35,168 bases of DNA from the NCBI GenBank assembly GCA_030611505.1, contig JAUWPO010000008.1, positions 1 through 35,168 on the forward strand. Direction: 5' to 3'. Positions 26,893 through 34,653 of the stretch are shown in pieces (the first letter of the stretch is position 1; each line of letters begins with the position of its first letter). The position numbers were made by a program, and so were the translations under genes. The notes below the pieces were generated by a model. That model did not search any database, had not been told where the DNA came from, and worked only from the letters and a program-made list of their open reading frames with translations. This DNA is from Chloroflexota bacterium. Lineage in GTDB: Bacteria; Chloroflexota; Anaerolineae; Anaerolineales; UBA4823.

Positions 26893-27572
26893 ATGAAAGA
26901 AATGAATTGCCTCTTCATCAGAGTATATTAGCTGACCTGTGGCGTTTTTTTTTCAGGCTCTTATATTATAAATTAGCTTGGATATATGATATATTCGCCG
27001 CAGGGGTTTCTCTCGGTATGTGGAATGAGTGGATCTTAACGACAATTCCATATTTAGACGGTGACAACATTCTTGAGATTGGTCACGGAACTGGCATTCT
27101 TCAGGTAGAACTACAATCAAAAGGGAAAAATGTCATCGGTATCGATGCCAGCAGGCAAATGGGACAGCAGGCATTTACACGTCTTAAACGTCATGGTTAC
27201 AATCCAACATTGGTTACTGCATTGGCACAATACCTGCCATTTCCAGACACTAATTTTCAACAGGTTGTGGCAACATTTCCCTCAGAATTTATTATTGATG
27301 GAAGGACATTGATTGAGATACATAGAGTGCTGCAGCCAAGAGGTGAACTGGTCATATTGCCTTATGCCTGGATTACAGGTCACAAATGGTATAAACGGTT
27401 AGCGGCATGGCTGTTTCGTGTCACTGGGCAGGCACCTGAATGGGATGAAAAGTTTAATCAGCCATACGAGATGATGGGTTTTACAATTAGTGTCGAACGA
27501 ATCGTCTTAGGTTCCAGTAATCTACCTCTATTATTCGCAACAAGGCAGGAAAACAATCAGAAATTGTCATAA
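26889..27572 (+). CDS. Class I SAM-dependent methyltransferase, UbiE-like
   Basis: A 227-residue methyltransferase. After an aromatic N-terminal segment (RFFFRLLYYKLAWIYD) comes motif I ILEIGHGTGIL, the acidic IGIDASRQM, then ALAQYLPFPDTNFQQVVATFP and LQPRGELVILPY. The aromatic, amphipathic N-terminus suggests a membrane-facing substrate such as a lipid or quinone, which would suit the lipid kinase just upstream; this is inference. The track starts at TTG 26868, but ATG 26889 forms an ATGA overlap with the kinase stop and is preferred. Confidence 0.87.
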   Translation: MNERNELPLHQSILADLWRFFFRLLYYKLAWIYDIFAAGVSLGMWNEWILTTIPYLDGDNILEIGHGTGILQVELQSKGKNVIGIDASRQMGQQAFTRLKRHGYNPTLVTALAQYLPFPDTNFQQVVATFPSEFIIDGRTLIEIHRVLQPRGELVILPYAWITGHKWYKRLAAWLFRVTGQAPEWDEKFNQPYEMMGFTISVERIVLGSSNLPLLFATRQENNQKLS

Positions 27573-27581
27573 AAACGTTCT

Positions 27582-28283
27582 ATGGAAATTCAAATTGCGG
27601 TAGCTAAAGTAAAAAAGTATGCAACCTCAGCCAGTGGAGATACAGTTGAAGTTGTTGAACGTCCACAAGGTGGTGTTTCTGTTGTCCTTGCTGATGGGCA
27701 GAGTTCAGGTCGTGGAGCAAAGTGGGTCTCAACTTTCGTTGTTCGAAGGGTGATAACTCTGCTTGCCGAAGGAGTACGAGATGGCGCTGCAGCAAGAGCA
27801 GCTTCTGACGGTTTGTTTACAGAAAGAGGGGGCAGGGTTTCATCAACATTAAACATCATTTCGATAGATCGTCCAGCACAGACCATGGTTATAACCAGGA
27901 ATAATCCTGCCCCTGCCTTACTAATTGAACAAGACAAGATTAGACCTCTAAATGAACCAAGCAAACCTGTAGGTCTATACCGCGGGACACGACCGAATAT
28001 AACTGAAGTTTCCTTGAGACCAGGAATAATTGGGGTTGTATATTCCGATGGTCTAGTTCATGCTGGATCACGGCAAGGTGGTTCGATGGACGTGGGTGAT
28101 TATTTGCAAAGAATGCTTGAAAACGAGTTGCCATCTTCTCAAATGATCGCCGATTCCTTGCTCAATCATGCCCTATCACTAGACCAGAATCGTCCGGTAG
28201 ACGACATTAGTGTTGTCGTTGTCCAGGTGCTGCATCATTCTGGAGATGATGTTAGACGTATGATGGTTAGACTACCCTTATGA
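27582..28283 (+). CDS. Stand-alone SpoIIE/PP2C-type protein phosphatase
   Basis: A 233-residue protein that is almost entirely a SpoIIE-type phosphatase domain. Metal-binding motifs are VVLADGQSSGRGAK (Asp, Gly), VVYSDGLVHAG (Asp) and RPVDDISVVVV (Asp-Asp). There is no sensor, GAF, PAS or membrane domain, so it resembles stand-alone enzymes such as RsbX rather than RsbU. No anti-sigma kinase or STAS gene is beside it. It begins nine bases after the methyltransferase and its stop overlaps the P-loop gene by four bases. Confidence 0.88.
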   Translation: MEIQIAVAKVKKYATSASGDTVEVVERPQGGVSVVLADGQSSGRGAKWVSTFVVRRVITLLAEGVRDGAAARAASDGLFTERGGRVSSTLNIISIDRPAQTMVITRNNPAPALLIEQDKIRPLNEPSKPVGLYRGTRPNITEVSLRPGIIGVVYSDGLVHAGSRQGGSMDVGDYLQRMLENELPSSQMIADSLLNHALSLDQNRPVDDISVVVVQVLHHSGDDVRRMMVRLPL

Positions 28284-28648
28284 CAATAAATATGTCCCGT
28301 AATGATCTCAAGATAGGCGTAGTGGGTCCTTGTACTGCAGGAAAAACAACATTAATCAATGGGTTACTAATCAACGGTTACAATGCAAAACAAATCGCCC
28401 AGGAACATTCATACGTTCAAGACATGTGGGAGCGATTGACACATCCAGACATATTAATCTACCTCGCCGTATCCTATAGTTACACGATGAAGCGCCGCAA
28501 CCTCAACTGGTCGATATCAGAATACAATACACAAGTTGACAGATTGAGACATGCGCGCGAACACGCCGACATTCATATCAGTACCGACTCCTTATCTCCG
28601 CAGGATGTTCTAGATCAAGTAATAAATTTCCTGGAATCAGTCTATTAA
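28280..28648 (+). CDS. Miniature P-loop NTPase/kinase-like protein, unknown function
   Basis: A 122-residue protein with a Walker A motif GVVGPCTAGKTTL near the N-terminus and a hydrophobic strand HPDILIYLAVSY that could hold Walker B or a switch. A basic stretch (TMKRRNLNW) and the C-terminal RLRHAREHADIHISTD, with a final helix DVLDQVINFLESV, complete it. The layout suggests a very small adenylate-kinase-like or dephospho-CoA-kinase-like fold with most of the lid missing. It lacks the NKxD of GTPases. ATG 28280 overlaps the phosphatase stop (ATGA); ATG 28292 is an alternative. It is the last gene of the operon and its partner is probably the phosphatase. Confidence 0.8.
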   Translation: MTINMSRNDLKIGVVGPCTAGKTTLINGLLINGYNAKQIAQEHSYVQDMWERLTHPDILIYLAVSYSYTMKRRNLNWSISEYNTQVDRLRHAREHADIHISTDSLSPQDVLDQVINFLESVY

Positions 28649-28690
28649 ACATTAGACAATACTAACAAACAGGAGTATAATCCTTTGTCG

Positions 28691-28712
28691 CCAGCCTCCG
28701 GCTGGTATTTGT
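28691..28712 (+). terminator. Possible weak terminator or leader hairpin before secD
   Basis: CCAGCC and GGCTGG (28691-28705) form a 6-bp GC-rich stem with a 3-base loop, followed by TATTTGTTT. It could end the HAD-to-P-loop operon or be a leader hairpin of secD; the T-run is interrupted. Confidence 0.4.
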
Positions 28713-28735
28713 TTGAAATTGGAGGACAGTGAAGG

Positions 28736-30142
28736 ATGCTCAAGAGTTATCAACGAAATTTGATCGTGATTGCTTTCATGCTTGCGGTCGCAATCTGGAT
28801 TGTTTGGCCCGACAATCCTGGTATTCACATAGGTAATTTTGAAAAAGAAATAGAAACGCGGCTTGGACTCGATTTAGTCGGAGGTGTTTCGGCGTTGTTG
28901 GAGGCCGATCTCCCGGCTGGCACATCTGTTGATCCAGAAGCGATGCGCACGGCTGTTCGAATTGTAGAAAATCGTGTCAATGGTTTAGGAGTAACTGAAG
29001 CTGTGGTGCAACAGGCGGGTGACCGTCGGGTTGTTGTTGAATTACCCGGAGAGACAGATCCTGAAAAAGCTCTATCTATCCTAAAACAAACTGGTTTGCT
29101 TGAGTTTGTGGATTTCAGCGATTTTTCTCAGCAAGATCTCTTATTAATGGGAGAATCAAAGATAAAAACCGACTTCGCAATGGAAGACGAGCCGCTCCCA
29201 TCCATAGAACCAACTCCTGGTCAGGAGCAATCTGAAGAAAGCACATCATCTGCTTCCCCCATTACAGATCGGGTTTTTAATACAGTAATGACCGGTGCAG
29301 ACCTTAAGAGTGTCCAAGTAGTGACCGGTCCTACGGGTGAATATCAGGTCTCCTTTGAGCTTACACCGAACGGGACCGGTGTCTTCGGCAATTTCACAAC
29401 AAACAATATCGGCAAAATGCTTGCGATCGTTTTAGACAAAGAAATTATTTCAGCCCCAACTATTAATGATGCGATAACGGATGGTCGTGGAGTAATCACC
29501 GGTAATTTCGATTATGAATCTGCCAACGCGCTTGCGATCCAATTGCGATACGGTTCATTGCCAATCCCCTTAAAGGTAGTAGAAACTACCACCGTGGGAC
29601 CGACACTAGGGCAAGATTCGTTACAAAAGAGCTTGATTGCGGGTGTAATTGGTTTTTCGATTGTCATCCTCTTCATGGGGCTATATTACCGATTACCAGG
29701 ATTTGTGGCTGATATTTCGATCATCATTTATGCCATATTCGCTTTTGCATTATTCCGGTTTATTCCAATAACAATGACTTTACCAGGAATAGCCGGGTTT
29801 TTGTTAAGTACAGGATCGGCTCTAGACGCAAACATTCTGGTTTTTGAACGCATTAAAGAAGAACTACGAGCAGGAAAGCCGCTGCAGCAATCCATAAATT
29901 TAGGTTGGAAACGCGCCTGGCCTTCGATTCGTGACTCAAACATTGCGATATTGATCACCTGTGGAATTCTCTTCTGGTTTGGTAGTGCTTTTGGTGCAAC
30001 GATCGTGAAAGGTTTTTCAATCACACTTGCACTTGGTATCGTCATCAGTGTATTCACTGCATTAATCGTTACAAGAGCTTTATTAAATCTTGTCCTTGGG
30101 TTTATCAAAACCACGGATTATACAAAATGGTTTGGAATTTGA
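28736..30142 (+). CDS. secD: Protein translocase subunit SecD
   Basis: Part of the SecDF complex that uses the proton gradient to pull exported proteins from SecYEG. A first membrane helix (about 8-26) is followed by the P1-type periplasmic part with RLGLDLVGGVSALLEADL and RIVENRVNGLGV. The C-terminal five-helix bundle contains TGSALDANILVFERIKEEL, with the conserved Asp used in proton movement, and GWKRAWPSIRDSN. A Ser/Glu-rich insertion (about 143-175) interrupts the periplasmic part. 468 residues is a normal size. AATTGGAGGACAG lies ahead of the ATG. Confidence 0.95.
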   Translation: MLKSYQRNLIVIAFMLAVAIWIVWPDNPGIHIGNFEKEIETRLGLDLVGGVSALLEADLPAGTSVDPEAMRTAVRIVENRVNGLGVTEAVVQQAGDRRVVVELPGETDPEKALSILKQTGLLEFVDFSDFSQQDLLLMGESKIKTDFAMEDEPLPSIEPTPGQEQSEESTSSASPITDRVFNTVMTGADLKSVQVVTGPTGEYQVSFELTPNGTGVFGNFTTNNIGKMLAIVLDKEIISAPTINDAITDGRGVITGNFDYESANALAIQLRYGSLPIPLKVVETTTVGPTLGQDSLQKSLIAGVIGFSIVILFMGLYYRLPGFVADISIIIYAIFAFALFRFIPITMTLPGIAGFLLSTGSALDANILVFERIKEELRAGKPLQQSINLGWKRAWPSIRDSNIAILITCGILFWFGSAFGATIVKGFSITLALGIVISVFTALIVTRALLNLVLGFIKTTDYTKWFGI

Positions 30143-30155
30143 TAAGGTTGCTGAT

Positions 30156-31097
30156 ATGTATATTGACATAATTGGAAAACGTTATTACTTCTTTGTATTG
30201 TCACTAATCATTATTATTCCGGGATTATTGTTGGGTTTGATTATGGCAAATAACGATGAATTGCCGTTAGGTATCGACTTTACTGGGGGAACTCTGATTG
30301 AAATTAGAATAGAAAGCGATCTGGACCCCCAACCGGCAGACATCGTAATCTTGTACCGCGATCTGGGGATTGACGAACCAAAAGTACAGACAACCGGTCA
30401 GGGAACTTATGTCTCTCGTTCTTCATTATTAAGCGAGGACATTCCTGGCAAGATCATTGATGAATTAGAGAAACAGTACAATGCAGTTGTAACCGTGCTG
30501 CGTATAGAAAGTGTAGGACCGACAATTGGAGCAGAAGTCACTCAACGTGCGGCCCTAGCAATTGTGGTGGTTGCCTTTATCATTGTTCTATATATCACAT
30601 TTGCTTTTCGAGGAATCCCCAATGCTTTTCGGTACGGGGTATGTGCAATTATTGCTATGCTCCATGATGTATTGGTTGTTTTCAGTATAACATTTATCGG
30701 TAGTTATTTTTGGGGGTGGCAGATAGATGCATTATTCCTGACAGCGTTGTTAACAGTAATTGGTTTTTCTGTCCAAGACAAAATTGTTGTATTTGACCGC
30801 ATACGGGAAAATACCAATATCTATCGGCGAATTCCATATGAAACCTTAGTCAATCATTCCATAGTACAAACACTTTCGAGATCCATCAATACGCAATTGA
30901 TGACGGTAGAATTTATGCTCCTGGCACTCGTGCTGTTTGGTGGGGTCACCTTACAACAATTCGCTGCCACTATGCTAGTTGGTCTTGCCTTCGGCACCTA
31001 TTCGTCCATCTTTGTTGCTGCTCCTCTGCTTGTAATTTGGGATTCCCAGGAATGGAAAACGTGGTTCCATCGTAGCAAAAGCACGGCTCCGGCTTAA
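30156..31097 (+). CDS. secF: Protein translocase subunit SecF
   Basis: Partner of SecD, 313 residues with six predicted membrane helices. Motifs are LGIDFTGGTLIEIRI, SVGPTIGAEVTQRA and the SecF signature in GFSVQDKIVVFDRIREN, where Gln replaces the more usual Asn before the conserved Asp. The track starts inside secD at 30090; ATG 30156 has AAGG eight bases upstream and gives the expected N-terminal helix, 13 bases after the secD stop. Confidence 0.95.
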   Translation: MYIDIIGKRYYFFVLSLIIIIPGLLLGLIMANNDELPLGIDFTGGTLIEIRIESDLDPQPADIVILYRDLGIDEPKVQTTGQGTYVSRSSLLSEDIPGKIIDELEKQYNAVVTVLRIESVGPTIGAEVTQRAALAIVVVAFIIVLYITFAFRGIPNAFRYGVCAIIAMLHDVLVVFSITFIGSYFWGWQIDALFLTALLTVIGFSVQDKIVVFDRIRENTNIYRRIPYETLVNHSIVQTLSRSINTQLMTVEFMLLALVLFGGVTLQQFAATMLVGLAFGTYSSIFVAAPLLVIWDSQEWKTWFHRSKSTAPA

Positions 31098-31111
31098 CAA
31101 CAAAAGAAAGT

Positions 31112-31885
31112 TTAACCAGTTAATATAAGCGCAATTGCACTGGTCACTAAGAATGGCCCATAGGGCATAGTCAAGTTGGGGTGATAATCTTTATTAATTA
31201 ACTTGATCATTAAAATAACTGAACTAGTTATTCCCGCTAAAATTGCTGCAAGAAGAAGACCGGATAATATGGTCGGCCATCCCAATATCAATCCTAGAAT
31301 ACAACTCAGCAGTACATCTCCAAACCCCAAAGCGTCCTTATAAATAGTTACTTCCCTTAGGCGAGCCACCTGTTTCATCACTAACCCGCCAAAAAGAAAA
31401 ATAATAAGTACGAAGATAAAACCAAATAGTCCTCCTACTAATGTGGAAATCAGACCATTAAGTTTAATACCGATAATCAACCCTAAAATAAATCCCAATA
31501 TGCTTAATTTGTGAAATATCAAACGGTGTTCCATGTCAATAATAAAAACCAGGCCCAAAAAAAACAACAAGAGCAAGAATAGTGCATAATCAATTGGTGG
31601 AAGACGATTATACCAAAGCCAAAGTGAGGCGCTTACATATAGAACATTAACTGCACAAATCCGCACTGAGTGGAATTTATCTGGTTTTGTAATTTGACGC
31701 CTACAGAATGAATAATCAAAAAAGTCTAACGGAGACCCGTTTTCTATTTTCATGCGATTAAAATGACCCCAGATGATAGGAAGCACGTCAGCCAAATAAT
31801 TGACAATTATTCCAGTTCCCCACCCTAAAAATACGAAAACTATATTCACTACATGGGGATATATGCGAATCGGTAGGTCAGGCAT
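31112..31885 (-). CDS. A24-family prepilin peptidase
   Basis: A 257-residue polytopic membrane protease that would remove prepilin leader peptides. The two catalytic Asp are in FIIDMEHRLIFHK and LGFGDVLLS (the GxGD motif). The N-terminal GWGTGIIVNYLADVLP resembles the G..GS..N....R.P opening of the family, but the CxxC...CxxC zinc site of bifunctional enzymes that also N-methylate is not visible; only lone cysteines (FCRRQ, RICAV) remain. No pilin or pilus assembly gene is in the window. It converges on secF with a 14-base gap. Confidence 0.87.
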   Translation of the reverse strand: MPDLPIRIYPHVVNIVFVFLGWGTGIIVNYLADVLPIIWGHFNRMKIENGSPLDFFDYSFCRRQITKPDKFHSVRICAVNVLYVSASLWLWYNRLPPIDYALFLLLLFFLGLVFIIDMEHRLIFHKLSILGFILGLIIGIKLNGLISTLVGGLFGFIFVLIIFLFGGLVMKQVARLREVTIYKDALGFGDVLLSCILGLILGWPTILSGLLLAAILAGITSSVILMIKLINKDYHPNLTMPYGPFLVTSAIALILTG

Positions 31886-31991
31886 TATAATGCTCTTTGA
31901 AAAGTGTAATTATTATAGCAAGAAATAACAATTCCCTAATAGCATTACACATTTAAACGGATTAAAATAAAGTGGACATTGAAAGGAGATA

Positions 31992-32066
31992 ATGCTAATT
32001 TCGCAATTTTTCAGAGGAAATTATGGAACAATTCGTTATACAAGGTGGGTATCCTTTAGAAGGTAA
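31992..32066 (+). other. Short upstream ORF overlapping the murA start
   Basis: ATG 31992 directly follows AAAGGAGAT, one of the strongest ribosome-site matches in the window, and reads 24 codons in a different frame into murA, ending at TAA 32064-32066. The spacing of three to four bases is short. It may be a coupling or regulatory ORF, or the purine run may be a standby ribosome site for murA. Confidence 0.25.
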
Positions 32067-33333
32067 AGTTACACCTTCCGGTAATAAAAATGCGGCATTG
32101 CCTCTTCTGGCTGCCTGCTTTCTCACAGAAGAACCGGTGAGGCTGCACAATGTACCGGATATCCAAGATGTAAATGCAATGCGAGCATTGCTCGAAAGCA
32201 TGGGAGTAAAGATAAAAACGATTGGCGACCACTCAATTGAAGTCAACGCTGCCCATGTCCATTTAGCAGATTTTGACCCAGACCTGTGTAAAAGAATAAG
32301 GGCATCAATTCTTCTAGCTGGTCCAGCTTTGGCCCGATGCGGTGAATTGCGTCTTCCACCACCCGGTGGAGATGTGATTGGACGCCGGAGGGTCGATACT
32401 CACATTCTCGCTCTAAGAGGATTAGGAGCTCAAGCAGAGTATGACCGTGCAAATCACGTCTTCCACTTTCGTAGTGATAAATTAAAAGGCAATGTCATCT
32501 TACTTGATGAAGCTAGCGTGACAGCAACAGAGAATACGATTATGGCTGCAGTAACGGCAGAAGGGGAAACGATCTTACGAAATGCAGCATCGGAGCCGCA
32601 TATCCAAGAGCTTTGTCAATTCTTGAATATACTTGGTGCCCAAATCAAAAATATTGGTTCAAACACTTTACACATACAAGGTGTACAGAAACTGCACAAG
32701 GGCGAGTTCACAATCGGACCAGATTATCTGGAAGTTGTCAGCTACATCGGAGCAGCTGTAGTGACGAATGGTTCTATCCGTATTATTAATGCTGGACCTC
32801 AATACCTCGATATGATTTCGATGGTATTCAACCGATTGGGAGTATATTGGGACGTAGTTGGTGAGGACATAATTGTCCCAAACGAGCAACAGTTAGTTAT
32901 TGAACCTGACCTAGGAGGTGCGATTCCGGAGATAAGCGTTATGCCATGGCCTGCATTTCCAACGGACTTAATGAGCATTGCTATTGTAGTAGCTACACAA
33001 TCAAGGGGTAGTGTTCTTTTTCACGATTGGATGTATCCAAGTCGAATGTTCTTTATCGACAAATTGGTGGGTATGGGCGCCCATGTTGTCCTCTGCGATC
33101 CTCATCGCTGCATCGTAAACGGACCGACAAAACTATATGGTGAAACGTTGGAAAGTCCGGATATTCGCGCTGGAATGTCACTTCTGTTGGCTGCCTTGGC
33201 TGCTGAAGGTACGTCTATTATCCGTAATGTAGGACAAATCGAACGTGGTTATGAACGCGTGGATGAGAAACTCCTCGCCCTCGGTGCAAGGATAGAAAGG
33301 ATAAGTGAGAGCCAAGACGTTTTGTATCATTAA
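32023..33333 (+). CDS. murA: UDP-N-acetylglucosamine 1-carboxyvinyltransferase MurA, Asp-type active site
   Basis: First committed enzyme of peptidoglycan synthesis; transfers enolpyruvate from PEP to UDP-GlcNAc. Conserved residues are present: Lys22-Asn23 in SGNKNAALP, the Arg of RIRASILLAGPALAR, the Asp of FPTDLM and the Arg of DIRAGMSLLLAALAAEG. At the place of the catalytic Cys115 of E. coli (GGCTIGARPVD) this protein reads GGDVIGRRRVD, with Asp117. Asp at this site is known from M. tuberculosis and other MurA enzymes and makes them insensitive to fosfomycin. AGAGGA lies five bases ahead of the ATG. 436 residues, normal length. Confidence 0.94.
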   Translation: MEQFVIQGGYPLEGKVTPSGNKNAALPLLAACFLTEEPVRLHNVPDIQDVNAMRALLESMGVKIKTIGDHSIEVNAAHVHLADFDPDLCKRIRASILLAGPALARCGELRLPPPGGDVIGRRRVDTHILALRGLGAQAEYDRANHVFHFRSDKLKGNVILLDEASVTATENTIMAAVTAEGETILRNAASEPHIQELCQFLNILGAQIKNIGSNTLHIQGVQKLHKGEFTIGPDYLEVVSYIGAAVVTNGSIRIINAGPQYLDMISMVFNRLGVYWDVVGEDIIVPNEQQLVIEPDLGGAIPEISVMPWPAFPTDLMSIAIVVATQSRGSVLFHDWMYPSRMFFIDKLVGMGAHVVLCDPHRCIVNGPTKLYGETLESPDIRAGMSLLLAALAAEGTSIIRNVGQIERGYERVDEKLLALGARIERISESQDVLYH

Positions 33334-33358
33334 TAGATGTCCAACCCTAAAATATCTT

Positions 33359-33718
33359 CTAATTGCCTTTTTTCTTTTCCTGCTCTATAACATCCATAAA
33401 CTGGGTCACAGCATCTCGCAGCATTGGCTCTGGTAAGGCTCCTGTTTGACGGTGTACAATATTGCCATCAGACACAAATAACATCGTCGGAATCCCCTGT
33501 ACGCCAAATTTATTTGCCCATTCAGGGTTCTCATCCGTGTTTACCTTTGCCACCAGGAGTTTTCCAGTGTACTCCTGTGCCAATTTTTCCAAAGTTGGTG
33601 CCACCATACGACATGGACCGCACCAAGGTGCCCAAAAATCAACAATAGCAGGAATAGGAGATTGTAATATCGTTTTCTCAAAAGCTCCGTCTGTGACATG
33701 AATAGGTTCAGTGATCAT
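33359..33718 (-). CDS. trxA: Thioredoxin
   Basis: A cytoplasmic 119-residue thioredoxin with the classical FWAPWCGPCRM active site (Cys33, Cys36), KVNTDENPEWANKFGVQGIPTMLFV including the cis-Pro, and a Lys/Glu-rich C-terminus. GGAGG lies seven bases ahead of the ATG, and a TATAAT (minus strand, 33801-33796) lies about 80 bases upstream. It is divergent from scpA and converges on murA. Confidence 0.96.
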   Translation of the reverse strand: MITEPIHVTDGAFEKTILQSPIPAIVDFWAPWCGPCRMVAPTLEKLAQEYTGKLLVAKVNTDENPEWANKFGVQGIPTMLFVSDGNIVHRQTGALPEPMLRDAVTQFMDVIEQEKKKGN

Positions 33719-33852
33719 AACATCGCCTCCGTTAAATCAAAAAATGTTTTTACAAGTGATTCCGTGAAAACAATATTCCTTTGGAATCGGGCTATATTAT
33801 ACCTTGATAAGCAAAGCAAAATGACCTCTCATTGTCAAGTATAATCGTGTCG

Positions 33853-34632
33853 ATGAAGCTCAGTATAATTTCTCCTCATACAAGCGATTACATTGTTGAA
33901 ACCCGCGTTTATGAAGGTCCCCTCGATTTACTTCTTCAATTGATCGAACGAGCCGAATTAGACATTACCGAGGTGTCTTTGGCTCAACTTACAGACCAAT
34001 ATTTAGAACATCTAGATAGCATTTCAGAAGTCTCAACTGAAGAGGTATCAGCGTTTTTGGTGATTGCAGCCAAGTTAATACAGATCAAATCAGAGGTACT
34101 ACTACCTCGCCATTCGGAAAATGAAGTTGAAGAAGAAGATGTTGGTCAGGAACTCGTTCGACAGTTAAAACTCTACAAACGTTTTAAAGAAATATCAAAG
34201 ATACTTAGGGATTACGAAGAATCTGGATCACGCACATACTTGCGCATTGCGCCAACACCTAATATTGAAAGCAAAATCGATGTATCCGGAATAAACTTAG
34301 ATGATTTGCTGGTTGCCGCTCAAGCTGTATTGCTAAAATCCAAGCCAGATGCACAATTAGACAATGTAATAACAATCTCAAGAATTACTATACGTCAGAA
34401 AATAAACCTGATTGCACAATTCCTCAAGCATAGCGAACAGGGAACATTTCAGCAATTGCTATCAAAGGAACCGACACATGAAGAAATCGTTGTCACTTTT
34501 CTCGCAATGCTTGAATTAGTAAAACGCCATCTGGTTCAAGTATGGCAAGAAAGTCTGTTCGGGGGTATTGAGATTAAATTAGCTTCAACATGGGATGAAG
34601 AACAACCTCTAGATTTAGAATTTAGAGAATAA
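33853..34632 (+). CDS. scpA: Segregation and condensation protein ScpA
   Basis: The kleisin subunit of bacterial SMC-ScpAB condensin. Characteristic pieces are VYEGPLDLLLQLIERAELDITEVSLAQLTDQYLEHL at the N-terminal SMC-neck-binding helix, KLIQIKSEVLLPR, and the winged-helix C-terminus with EIVVTFLAMLELVKRHLV. The track starts at TTG 33832; ATG 33853 gives a more usual start (259 residues), although neither has a ribosome site. scpB is not the next gene. A TATAAT at 33840-33845 lies only seven bases before ATG 33853. Confidence 0.93.
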   Translation: MKLSIISPHTSDYIVETRVYEGPLDLLLQLIERAELDITEVSLAQLTDQYLEHLDSISEVSTEEVSAFLVIAAKLIQIKSEVLLPRHSENEVEEEDVGQELVRQLKLYKRFKEISKILRDYEESGSRTYLRIAPTPNIESKIDVSGINLDDLLVAAQAVLLKSKPDAQLDNVITISRITIRQKINLIAQFLKHSEQGTFQQLLSKEPTHEEIVVTFLAMLELVKRHLVQVWQESLFGGIEIKLASTWDEEQPLDLEFRE

Positions 34633-34653
34633 TTACTAAGCTGGAAGAAATTA

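Noticed and set aside
27590-27964. 124-residue minus-strand ORF opposite the SpoIIE phosphatase
   Set aside because: Antisense shadow of a gene with intact phosphatase motifs; no ribosome site.
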